Under the pieces are notes generated by a model that made no database searches, was not told the origin of the DNA, and was given only the letters and a program-made list of their open reading frames with translations. From Mytilus trossulus (Eukaryota; Mollusca; Bivalvia; Mytilida; Mytilidae): 64,000 nucleotides of DNA. The DNA is taken from contig NC_086379.1 of the NCBI RefSeq assembly GCF_036588685.1, forward strand, positions 16,105,862 through 16,169,861, in the 5' to 3' direction. This document shows, one piece after another, positions 1 to 11,563 of this stretch. The translations under genes and the position numbers were made by a program. Position 1 is the stretch's first letter; each line of letters begins with the position of its first letter.

Positions 1-340
1 GAAGCTGAAGTCGAATCAACTAGAAACTTAGTACACTTGTTGCTTATGATATGATCTTTCTAATTTTAAAGCCAAATTAGACTTTTGACCCTAATTTCAC
101 GGTCAACTGAACATAGAAAATGAAAATAGGAGTTTCAGGTTAAAGTTTTTGGTCCAGGTAGTTTTTGATGAAGCTGAAGTCCAATCAACTTGAAACTTAG
201 TACACTTACTGCTTATGATATGATCTTTTTAATTTTAAAGCCAAATTAGACTTTTGACAAAATTTCACGGTCCATTGAACAAGGAAAATAATAGTGCCAG
301 TGGGGCATCTGTGTACTTTGGACACATTCTTGTTCAAAAA
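1..340. repeat. Two tandem copies of a ~169-bp interspersed repeat
   Basis: The segment starting at base 1 recurs from base 170 with few differences; both begin gaagctgaagt and share the 'acttagtacactt' and 'ttaaagccaaattagacttt' blocks. It continues into 'ggggcatctgtgtactttgg', which I recognise as common in bivalve genomes. It lies upstream of the WDR45-like last exon, so is probably intronic. No open reading frame is supported. Confidence 0.6.
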
Positions 341-614
341 ATAATTTGACCAAGGTCTCATAGTGAGACTTCAATTAGATATTCTAGTATTCAATTTTGC
401 AGTTTTTACTTACATGCTAGATCTAGACCTAAAGAAATAAAAATACAAATATCAGACAAACTATAAATTAATTTTGAAGGAAACTATTTTCTTTATAATA
501 ATTATTTACTTTTAAATTCAAGGGACACAAAAGTTATCTTTTAAAAGTTTCTACATTCATAATAACTGCATTCAAATATTGGATTTATTATCATTTCTAT
601 AATTGTATTTTCAG
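341..614 (+). other. 3' part of the last intron of the WDR45-like gene
   Basis: AT-rich sequence ending in a T-rich tract and TTTTCAG at 609-614, the splice acceptor of the following exon. No other exon of the gene was recognised between base 1 and 614. Confidence 0.5.
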
Positions 615-721
615 CAATTTGTGTTGACGGGACATTTCATAAATATGTGTTCACTACAGGCGGTAATTGTAACAGAGAGGCTTATGACAATTTCCTGGAG
701 ATGGGAGACGATTTGGAATAG
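615..721 (+). CDS. WDR45: WDR45/WIPI4-like protein, C-terminal exon (partial gene)
   Basis: Terminal coding exon following a TTTTCAG acceptor; it starts with two bases of a split codon and encodes 34 residues before TAG (719-721). The peptide contains the blocks [11 protein letters not shown] and [14 protein letters not shown], which I recognise as the C-terminal strand region of WDR45/WIPI4 (human ends with a very similar DGTFHKYVF...GNCNREAFD block); WDR45B is the next best match. The family are PROPPIN beta-propellers that bind phosphatidylinositol 3-phosphate and act with ATG2 in autophagosome formation. The rest of the gene lies left of the window. The short acidic tail (MGDDLE) fits the family. 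The identification rests on this 34-residue stretch only. Confidence 0.8.
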
Positions 722-2190
722 TCTATTGTTGTTAATGCAGTCAGATTTTATGTTTATGAATATGTGATTTGTTATATTAATTTTTCCTAAACTGTTATTT
801 CTTTATGTAGAAGATTGTTATCTGACTTGTAATGCTACATGAGCTATTGTTATCACGATTTTACCCCTTATATGAAATATAGTTTAGAGGTGTAAAGGTC
901 TATAGGAAACCTATCTGTTTGTAAATTATAAAAGTTCAAATTTCTGGTATTTGAACAACATATGAAGATCATACATGTTGAAGGGGGGATGACTTAACAT
1001 CATTTGAAAGATAAAGGAGTAGGTTCAGTAAGATCCCTTTTTGGCCCCAAAATGTAGCTGTTTTACAAAATTGTAAAATTGTAATCTTTTAGCTATTTAT
1101 TGGAAAGTAGAATGTTGCTGCTACATAAATACAGGCAGTTTTTGACAATACTATGCACATATATCAGCTACTAGCATCATTAAGTCATGCTAAATTTCTA
1201 AAATCTTCCAAATTTTGGCATTTTAGTTAAATTTTATACAGTTTCCGTCTTAAACAAAAGTGGTCACATTCGTGTTCATTCATAATATTGAAATGTAAGT
1301 TGTATTTGATGATAATACATAACATATATAAAGGTTGAGGATGAACACGGATGTGGCCACTTTCATTTTTGACAAAAACCATCTGCAAAGTTATGTTTTT
1401 TGGCATATTTGATAGATTTTTCATATTTAAGCTTGAATCAGAGCATTTTTAATGACACAATCAGTTTTCACATAAACTAATCAAATCAATTGAAATAGAC
1501 ACTTAAGTGTTTAAAAAGTGTCAAAAATCTTCCGTTAGATGAACTTGAAATTTGAGGCCAAAATCGGTCCTAACTGGACCTACTCCTTTGAATGGGAAGT
1601 GATAATTTTTTAGCTTGGTCAAAGTTCTTTTATTTAGGGCTTTTCTATTTAAATTGAAGTTAAATGGTAGAAGATACTTCTAAAGTCTTCCCACAATCAG
1701 CATACCTTCAGTGAGAAAATTTGCATACATAAAATTGACACACAACCATAAATGACCCACATCTCATGTCCAAAAATAAAATTTCCCTTCCTACCCTAAA
1801 ATATTCATATAAATGGAATAGCCATCATTATTACTATTGTTTCCCATTTTCCCAGCAAAATGTTTTCAGTTTGAATCAGTGTTGATATGTATTCCTTAGT
1901 ATTTATTTTATACAAATAATGAATTTCTTTAAAGGAATAATTGATTACTTGCATACATGTTGCATTTAAACTTGAGGCTAGTTATTATTTGACCTTGATG
2001 ATTGTATATTGACCTTTAGATTATGTAATTTGCATTCAATATTTGGTTGCTTTGTCATTTTTTCAACGATATTTATCTCACATTTATTCTCATCATAAAA
2101 GAAGTATATAAAGTTCATCATTTATATAGTATAATCATATTGTTGCCATTCATATTTTAAAGATGAAATAAAAATTTAAATAAGTTATAT
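722..2190 (+). other. Probable 3' UTR of the WDR45-like gene
   Basis: Downstream of the TAG there is no further coding signal. An AATAAA hexamer lies at 2167-2172, about 1.45 kb after the stop, and is the best polyadenylation candidate. A TIR element (1013-1589) is embedded in the region. UTR extent is inferred. Confidence 0.4.
1013..1589. mobile_element. Non-autonomous TIR element (~577 bp, MITE-like)
   Basis: The left end reads AAAGGAGTAGGT and the right end reads ACCTACTCCTTT. The arms pair imperfectly over about 34 bp (GGCCAAAA...CCTACTCC on the right). Inside, a second inverted pair around 1260-1280 and 1340-1362 (gtggtcac / gtggccac cores) would form a hairpin. No transposase ORF is present. 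It sits in the presumed WDR45-like 3' UTR. Confidence 0.6.
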
Positions 2191-2671
2191 AGTTGTTTTG
2201 TATGTTTTGTATGAAAAAAACATGTATTTTGCACACTTTTATACATGTGATTTTAAAGAATCATATACTTACTGTATTTTATAAGATTTTTAAGACTAAA
2301 AGAACATGTGGGATACACATCAATAAAACAGCAACCAATAACACTATAACTGATGGATTGTTGTTTCACTAAAAACCATAAAACATCCAATATGTATTAT
2401 TCATGGGCTATCAATTTTCGTAGAATATTGTGAGTAAGGGTGACACAAATTTAAATTTCAACTGAGTACACATTTCTATAGGCAGTTATACAGACTTGAC
2501 AAACCAAGAAATCAAATATCCATGAAAATACAGTTTCTCCAATCCAAGAAAAATAAATAAACAAAATATAAAAATAAATCCACCGTATGAGATGAGTTAC
2601 AACAAAACTGGATTACATTCAAAATTTGATTCAATTTCTTCATTGATTTATTCAGACCACAAGGTGGAAAA

Positions 2672-2845
2672 CAGTGGCGGATCCAGGGGGACTGTTCCAG
2701 GGGTTGGAACCCCCCCTTTTTATTGGCCGATCAATGCATTTGAATGGGGACATATGGTTGGAACCCCCCTTTATCCTGGGTTGGGAACCCTCCTTTATCT
2801 GGGTTGGGAACCCCTCTTTTTAAAATGGCTGGATCCACCTCTGGG
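2672..2845. repeat. Interspersed 'ggcggatcc/ggttggaac' repeat, copy 1
   Basis: Contains 'ggcggatccagg', repeated 'gggttggaaccc' blocks, 'caatgcatttgaatgggg' and 'ctggatccacc'. Related copies occur at 21618-21725, 55641-55729 and 58688-58839. The 88-aa ORF across it is a by-product of the repeat. Confidence 0.7.
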
Positions 2846-4308
2846 AAATAACACCTGAGCAATTAAATAAATTTTAAAGATATTTTAACCTAATGATGAA
2901 TTCTTAGAAGACTCTGCAAATCTTAAGACTGGTTGTTTCAATGCTGTTTTCCTAGCATTCAGAAAGTATTAAAGCTGTGTAATCCATATCTTCAGCATTT
3001 TTTTGTTGTCCCTGAACCAATTTGTGAGCCATCTAAAGATTTGTTTATCATCTGTTTTTCAGTAGTTACATATATTAAATTAAAGTTGATATATAGAATT
3101 ATTGACGGTATACATGACTGTCATACAGTGGTCACTAAGCCTGGCCTTATTTCACAGTTCGTTGGTTGGTGTCATTTTTTAATTGTCTGTCAGAATAAAC
3201 CTTTGTTGGAAAACTCATATTAGAAAGCTGTAGATTTATAAGCAGTTGTGAGGTCCATGTTGAAATGCCTTGAAGACCTCAATAGGAGTTAGATTATGAA
3301 CAGCAAAATAAGTGTGGCTATTTGCACCTTTTTTATGAATGCCAAGTGATTTTGTATCATGATTTGATGTCCTATAACCATATTTCCCCCAATAATATTC
3401 ATCTAGAGTGTGTGCTCTATAGAAAAAAAAACTTCAATCCAGACACTTTTGCAGACCTTGAGTTTTAAAGTCCATAGAGTTTTGTTTTATTTCAAAAATG
3501 TAATAAGGTAAAATTGGATCACAGGTCCTAGAGCTCCTACTTGAGCTTAATATTTGTCAGGGTTCCTGAGAAACAAGTGTCTTGCTTTCTCTTGCTGTTA
3601 GTCGCAGGCTCAACAAAAAAGGTAGAAATCCAGGATAGTTTAAGAAAGTTATTAAAATTTCAAAAACTTTAACCACAAGGCAAATATTTGTGGATGCCGA
3701 CTATGGAATGTAGGATCCCCATGTCTCGCTTTTGTGACAAAAGTAGCAGGCTCGTCACAAATTATGTTTATGCTGTAATAAGTAAGAATAAGACAACATG
3801 GTGAGATTGTTTATTTACAGTTGCTATCAAAGGAATAAAAACTTTCCAAAATCTGCTGAACACATTACAACTTCAATACAGAAGAATTTGGAGAATAAAT
3901 TGTTTTTGTTTAAATATATTTAAAATTGTTAAGTTTCCATATTCAGAAGTATACACAAAAATCTGTTTATAAATATGCAACAAGAAAATTTATACATTTG
4001 AATCTTCCTCGAAAAAAAAATTGAAGATTTTTTCAACACATATATTTCATCACCATGAAAATCTAAGACGAAGTAATGATATTTTTTTTCTGGACACACA
4101 CGACTCCCAGAGCCAACATTATATGTCTCCTCATTTTAAGAAGTTATCGTACATATATCATAAATACAACAAAACAATGTAACATTCATATGATGTGTTC
4201 ATTTGTTTATCATAAAAGGTGAGGTAATAATATTACACATCATATGATATATATTATAGCAAAGGTCACTCAAGCATGATAAAGAGGTTTGCAATCATTA
4301 TTCTCATG

Positions 4309-4516
4309 TACTGTAAATTCAGAAATTATTGCGAGGTTTTTATAATTGCGAAAAATGTGACAGAGTTGTAAACGCAATAATTTAAACTCGCATTTTGAAA
4401 CATTTTATATGAATTAACAGGATTTGTCTCAAAATCGTAAAAAATCAAATCCCATTTAAGTCTAAACTGACAAAATTGCAATAATAAATGCATGCAATAA
4501 TTTCTGAATTACAGTA
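4309..4516. mobile_element. MITE with TACTGTAAATTCAGAAAT ends, copy 1
   Basis: Starts TACTGTAAATTCAGAAATTA and ends with the inverse, AATTTCTGAATTACAGTA, giving TIRs of about 24 bp. The interior contains several 'gcaataatt'/'attgcg' motifs. A second copy with the same ends lies in intron 3 of the DNAJB12/14 gene (16648-16846). Confidence 0.75.
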
Positions 4517-4521
4517 TAACA

Positions 4522-4830
4522 TTTTATTGTATAGCAATATAATATATCCTACAGAAAGTAACCAAAAGTTAGCGTGCAATAAATTCTATTATTGCACTAG
4601 TGAAATAAGTCTCAATAAGTCTTCAAATTTCATGACGTCATCAACAACAAAATCTTAGTTTAAACCAATTTCTACTTTCAAATATTATATTGCTATACAA
4701 TAAAAGGGTTATTGCATGAATATTGGGGAATATAGTCCCTCGTAGAACATATATTGCACTCGCAAGCTCGTGCAATATAAAATTCTACTCGGGACAATAT
4801 TCCCTAATATTCATGCAATAACCCTATATT
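4522..4830. repeat. Fold-back region with two nested inverted repeats
   Basis: A perfect 24-bp inverted repeat pairs 4522-4545 with 4682-4705 (ATTGTATAGCAATATAAT core). Immediately after, 4706-4733 pairs with about 4797-4825 (TTATTGCATGAATATT core), around a central stem GCACTCGC/GCTCGTGC at 4752-4775. No coding sequence. Confidence 0.7.
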
Positions 4831-7598
4831 ATTAAGTAAATTTATCTTAGATAGGTTTGACTTGGCACTTCAGCAATCAATTAGTCTTGTTTTTTTGAAA
4901 AATCAATAATAAAATAAGTAAATTTCATGTGTATTGCCAATGAATGATTTAGAATCTGCCACAAGGATGATATTGATAACGGTCATGGTTGTCAACTTTA
5001 TTTAAAGACCTAATTTTTTTTACTGTGTATTCATTATTATTTTTGGATACCAATTTTTGTGGATTTCGTTGGTTCAGAAATTAAATGTTCTTCAAATGAA
5101 TTTTTTAACTTGGCTTGTATGCAGACATTTCGACAAAACCATAAAATTTAAATAACCACATATCTGTAAGTTTTCCTCAATCATCTAAAAAATTGATATC
5201 CACGAAAATAATTAAATCCACAGTATTTTTCACCTCCTTCATTTCATCAAAAGTAGGTGAATAGTAAAGTGTATAAGATATAGATTTTTTCAGTATTTAA
5301 CAATGCATCAACCCTCAATATAATTCCTCAAGCAGGTTGATACAGACGGTATATTGAAAAGCCATAACTATTCCCTATCTAATATTTTTTGAAACAAACA
5401 GAAAACAAGTGACCACTTGCAAGACAATAGGTAAATAGTGAGTGACCCATGCTATAAACTTCTATAAATTGCTGAATGCATACATATATAAATATACAAT
5501 TTAACAATATGTCACACACTATTTCATCCATCTTATGCTTTAAAACATTTATATCTACACACGTCATATAAAAACACACTCTTCACAACATACATACAAT
5601 TACAAAATACACAACAATCCTTGGAATCAGAAATCAAGGAATAAATTATCATATTTATCCTTCTGTTTTATAAATAAGATCTGTTTATTTGTAAATGAAG
5701 AAATTTATAATGATTTAGTTAAGCACATAGCCACACAAAATTTTATTTAGAAGTAATTCATACAAAGTATTGTTCTTTTTATATTTTTAAAATTATAAGA
5801 CTATTTAACATTCTCATAAATGATAAATCAATTTACTAAAATTTATTTGTGATTTTTTAAAACTTTTTAAATAACAACTTTTTCTTGTGCAATAGGATTG
5901 TCTGCAGTTATGAAAATTAAAAGTTTAATATTTCTCAAAGGTTTCCACAACATTAAATACTTTATAAGTTACTGTGAGGTCTACTCAAGGTTTATATTTA
6001 CATTCTTGTATAATGACAAGATGTCTGTAGGTTTTTTTGTTAGGTTGCTGTCTCATTGGTATACACACATTTCCTTCTGTTTAAATACAATATTACAATT
6101 TTGATATCAAAATTTCAACTTCCAATTCAAGTCTTTGAGATTGATTAGGATATTTTACAATGTTACATATATATACATAATTCTTTCCTGAAACTCAAAC
6201 ATGTCATTTGAGGAAAAATAACACTGTGTCTGGTGTTTAAACTTTTCTCATGAATATCATGACTTTTTGAAGCAGATTAAGTTTCCTGAAATGTCTTCTT
6301 CACGATCGAGATGGTAACTTTAACAGAAAATCTCCCTAGTAACAGTTTTAATTCTAACTACACCAAATAGGATAAATGCTTTAAAATTGTTTTCTGAACA
6401 TGAAATATTTGCAAAATTGAAATTGATCTTAATTAAAACTAAGTATTATCTATATAGCTGCATCTTTCAAAACAGACTATCATTTCTAAAAAATAACTTG
6501 AAAGTCAAAATCCTACTTTTTTGTTCATATGAACAGTTGTTTGTTTTTGCTATAAATCATAAGCTCAATATTTTTCACAACATGAAAACAAGATAAGGAA
6601 CTAATCCCAATGTATTTTCTACACAATTCAGTTATAAATCAAACAGCAATAAAGTACAGTTTTAAAATCTAACCAATAGACAATACAAATCACACTAACA
6701 TTTATAATATTAATGCATTCTTTTAAGTTCATTTCAAAAAATCATATGCAATATATAAACATGATTGATGTCTTTATGAAAATGAATATACATATAGAAA
6801 TGAAGAAAACAAAATAATGACTTCTCAATATCATACATCATCACATTTGTTCAACAAAAACAGCACTACATTTACGTTAAATATCTGAGAATTAACAAAT
6901 TATATTAAAAACAAAACTGTCAAATTACATCGCAAAAATTACTAAGCTACAGAAAAAAAATCTTGTTTCTGAAGTAACTTTTCTAACAAAAGACCATATA
7001 TAAATAAGTTGCAACTTAAAGATCATTCATTTTGTAATACCTTTGAGCATAGAAATATCAAGGAATGAACAATTTGAAAAACTTGAAAGAATGTTCAAAC
7101 ATATTCAAATTTACTGCCCTTTGGAAAATGTTTTATTTAAGTGAGGATACACAAATTTCAAAAGGGATTTCTATAATTAAAAAAACTTGGAACAAGTGCA
7201 CGATTATAATATTTCTGTGTTAATTATGACATACAATTTACTTTGACTGCTTATTATTATAACAATAGACTTATATACTCTTTTGGGTATTTGGCTTAAC
7301 TTGCTTTTAATAACTCAAAATCTAGCATGTCTAGCTTCAAATAACCTGATGCAATGAAAAATATCACTTTTTAATTATGATGCAAAAATTTTCAGAAATG
7401 TTTTTATAAATGGCAGACGAAATTGCATGTGTTAGTACCTTTAAAATATGAAAGCAGAAGCTTCTTAAATATAACTTTTATTTATGTTTGAATGAATCTA
7501 AATCAGCTACAGAAGCTTTGACAAACAATTAGAAAAAAAAATTATAAATAAAAGATTGATATCACATAATAATTAAACAACTATTAATCCAATTATAA

Positions 7599-7708
7599 TC
7601 ATGCATATATCTCTTGTAGTCTGTCACATGAAGGTGTCTCCATTTTTGAAGCTTTATCATATAATCTAGCATCTGCATAATTTCTGGCTTTCCATAACAT
7701 ATTTTCTT
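7599..7708 (-). CDS. DNAJB12: DNAJB12/14-like exon 9 (stop codon)
   Basis: Acceptor TATTTGCAG. Encodes [20 protein letters not shown] and [15 protein letters not shown] before TGA at 7601-7599; the [13 protein letters not shown] block matches the family's ARYFGDTDMYHRA region, and TPSCDRL its TPSCSRL end. Confidence 0.93.
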
Positions 7709-10700
7709 CTGCAAATAGAAAGAATATTCAAATTAAAGTAAAAATCTAAGAAACATTAAATTAACTTGGCAGTAATCATTTGTTAAAGGTTCAATTTAAA
7801 TTCATATATGTTTCTCTTTAATCATTTTTTTTAATATAGATTAGATTGTTGGTTTTTCTGTTCGAATGGTTTTACACAAGTCATTGTTTGCGCTCTAAAA
7901 AGCTTGCTGTTCAGTGTGAGAAAAGGAAAGGCTCTGTGTTGAAGACCGTAATTTGACCTACAACGGTTTTATTTTTTACATATTGCAACTTGGATGGAGA
8001 GTTGTTTCATTGGCACTCATACCACATCTTCTTATATCTTTTCAAGTAAAATTTGGTGCAAATATTGAATATCTCATTCAATACTTGAACACAACATAAA
8101 GACATAATTTCATGTACCGGGGTATTTTTGGTGGAATAAGCTTATACAACTCCATGAGCATTATATATGGTCAGTAATTTTCAATTTGAGACGAAGAAAA
8201 TACTGTGAGAACTTAAATGTTATTAAATAAAAACATATTGATAATCTTGTAGCCTGTTTTTATACAGGTTGAACTGATTTATTTATTTCTTCTGTATACA
8301 AAAAGCATTCATAAATTCAACAAATATGTACATGTTTCCCTGTTTGAATGGTTTTACACTAGTAATGTTTTGGTGCCCTTTACAGCTTGCTGTTCGGTGT
8401 GAGCCAAGCATCCAGGTTGAAGACCGCACCTTGACCTATAATGGTTTACTTTTATAACTTGTGACTTAGATGGAAAGATGTCTCATTGGCACTCATACCA
8501 CATATTCCTATGTACATGTAATAATTCATTTCACTTCACAGATGTTCTGATATTTCTGCCGTCAGACACCAAGTTAGATAGACCCAAATTAACTTACTAT
8601 AACTCCTTTCTCTCCAACAACTGTTACGTAAATTTGAAATATATTCTTCCTCTACTTGTCGTTCTATCCTCCGTAACTCTGCACGACTTTCCATTTGATA
8701 GTCTTTTTTAAGGAAATATGGAACATTTAAATTACTTGTTTTTCTACTGATCGGATGTTTACTGAAATATAAGAAATACAACTTGTTATTTATCATATTT
8801 ATATTGATTTTTAAGGTAAAACAGTAAAAATGAATCATTTCTAAGGATTAATCTCATTTAAATTCCATAACAAATTGAATTATTTACATGAACAAGTTTT
8901 CATTTGAAAATTTCCAGAAATAAACAAAGAGGGGGGTCAGAAGACATTTTGTATCTTACACTACCCTGACTCTTAAGTTGATATTTTTTTTACTGCCCTA
9001 AATAAAATTAATCAGAATTTACAACTTATAAGATCTCGGCTAACAAAAGAAAGGTTTTTCCATTTGCTACAAAAAATAACGATGATCTATATTTTCGACT
9101 TACTCTGACTGTTGTAAACTGTACAAAGGTTCTCCAACCAGGAAACTACTCAGAACTGAGAGAAAGACTAATAGTAATATTGGTGCAAGCTGTAGTAACA
9201 ATGTATAACTCGCCTGAAATATAATCAAAATCAATAGATATTATTCAGTATTAAACATGACTTTAGTTAACAGAATTAAAAAAAAACAAGAGGCTCTCAA
9301 GAGCCTGAATCGCTCACCTTAATTTTTTTGGTTAAATCTCTCATCAATGATTATTTTTGCTTTTCAATTTATTTAAATGTTCTTTGAATCGTCCTATTTT
9401 CTTCAAAAGCAAAAAAAAAATAATCATTTTCTCCTATGTTCTATTTTAGCCATAGGAGCTATGTTTCTTGACATACAAGAATAAAATATAAAATTTATAC
9501 TAGATACTCTGAAACTCATTTAGCCTAAGTTTGGCTGAAATTGATACAGCAGTTTCAAAGGAGAAGATTTTTTAAAGTAAGTCAACATGATGAACAAATT
9601 GTGTAAAAAGTCTTTAAAGGGCAATAACTGCTTAAGGGATCAATTGACAATTTTGGTCAAATTGACTTATTTGTAGATCTTACTTTCCTGATCATTTTTG
9701 CTATTAACAGTTTATCTGTATCTATAATAATATTCAAGATAATAACCAACCAGATGCTCCGCAGGGCGTAGCTTTATACGACCGCAGAGGTTGAACCCTG
9801 AACGGTTGGGGCAAGTATGGACACAACATTCAAGCTGGATTCCGCTCTAAATTTGGATTGTGATTAAATAGTTGACACAGCATAGGTTTCTGACACAGAA
9901 TGAATGTATTCAAATGAACTTAAAATTTTTGTTTTCTCTTAGAGCAATTCACTATGCTGTTGAATATTAATCCTCTCAAAAAAATGTTTGAAGAAATTTT
10001 CTTTTTATTTATGAAATTTCAAATGAGAAAAATTGAACCCAATTTTTTAATCACATCCCCCTTTCCCTTATTCCAAAACTAATTTCAATTAAAATATTCT
10101 AATGGAGTTTGCAACAATTACTACTCATTTAAATACATCATAAAATATTAGATGTAAAAAAACTGCTTGTTATCACTGAATGTAACAAAGATTTAAGTTG
10201 ATTCTGGACAAAGAAAGATAACTCCAATGACAAAGAAAGATAACTCTTAATTTAAAAAAATTTTGCTATTTCACAATATTGTGAAATTAGATATTTCTTG
10301 CCATTGCACAATACTGTGCAATTGAAAAGACTTGCTTTTGCACAATACTTAATATAATAATTTTAGATCCTGATTTGGACCAACTTGAAAACTGGGCCCA
10401 TAATCAAAAATCTAAGTACATGTTTAGATTCAGCATATCAAAAAGGCCCAAGAATTTGATTTTTGTTAAAATCAAACTAAGTTTAATTTTGGACCCTTTG
10501 CACTTAAATTTAGACCAATTTTTAAACTGGACCAAAAATTAAGAATCTACATACACAGTTAGATTTGGCATATCAAAGAACCCCAATTAATCAATTTTTT
10601 ATGAAATCAAACAATGTTTAATGTTGGACCTCGATTTGGGCCAACTTGAAAACTGGGCCAATAATCAAAAATCTAAGTACATTTTTAAATTCAGCATATC

Positions 10701-11532
10701 AAATAACCCCAAGGTTTCAATTTTTGTTAAAATCAAACTAAGTTTAATTTTGGACCCTTTGGACCTTAATGTAGACCAATTTGAAAACGGGACCAAAAAT
10801 TAAGAATCTACATACACAGTTAGATTCGGCATATTAAAGAACCCCAATTATTCAATTTTGATGAAATCAAACAAAGTTTAATTTTGGACCCTTTGGGCCC
10901 CTTTTTCCTTAACTGTTGGGACCAAAACTCCCAAAATCAATACCAACTTTCCTTTTATAGTCATAAACCTTGTGTTTAAATTTCATAGATTTCTATTTAC
11001 TTATACTAACGCTATGGTGCGAAAACCAAGAAAAATGCTTATTTGGGTCCCTTTTTGGCCCCTAATTCCTAAACTGTTGGGACCAAAACTCCCAAAATCA
11101 ATACCAACCTTCCTTTTGTGGTCATAAACATTGTGTTTAAATTTCATTGATTTCTATTTACTTCAACTAAAGTTATTGTGCGAAAACCAAGAATAATGCT
11201 TATTTGGGCCCTTTTTTGGCCCCTAATTCCTAAACTGTTGAAACCAAAACTCCCAAAATCAATCCCAACCTTTCTTTTGTGGTCATAAACCTTGTGTCAA
11301 AATTTCATAGATTTCTATTAACTTAAACTAAAGTTATAGTGCGAAAACCAAGAAAGTGCTTATTTGGGCCCTTTTTGGCCCCTAATTCCTAAAATATTGG
11401 GACCAAAACTCCCAAAATCAATACCAGCCTTCCTTTTATGGTCATAAACCTTGTGTTAAAATTTCATAGATTTCTATTCACTTTTACTAAAGTTAGAGTG
11501 CGAAAACTAAAAGTATTCGGACGACGACGACC

Positions 11533-11563
<31 letters not shown>

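Larger units (their letters stand above)
2191..7598. other. Intergenic DNA / possible 3' UTR between convergent genes
   Basis: AT-rich region between the WDR45-like and DNAJB12/14 genes. No credible coding exon was found; the short ORFs here lack family resemblance. It holds an interspersed repeat (2672-2845), a TIR element (4309-4516) and a fold-back structure (4522-4830). A minus-strand AATAAA (TTTATT on plus at 7477-7482) about 120 bases past the DNAJB12/14 stop is a plausible polyadenylation signal for that gene. Confidence 0.4.

Noticed and set aside
2592..2858. 88-aa Pro/Gly-rich ORF
   Set aside because: It is a translation of an interspersed repeat also present at three other places in the window.
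8536..8838. 100-aa minus-strand ORF read as one protein
   Set aside because: Only 8761-8598 is exon; the ends of the ORF are intron read-through past clear acceptor and donor sites.
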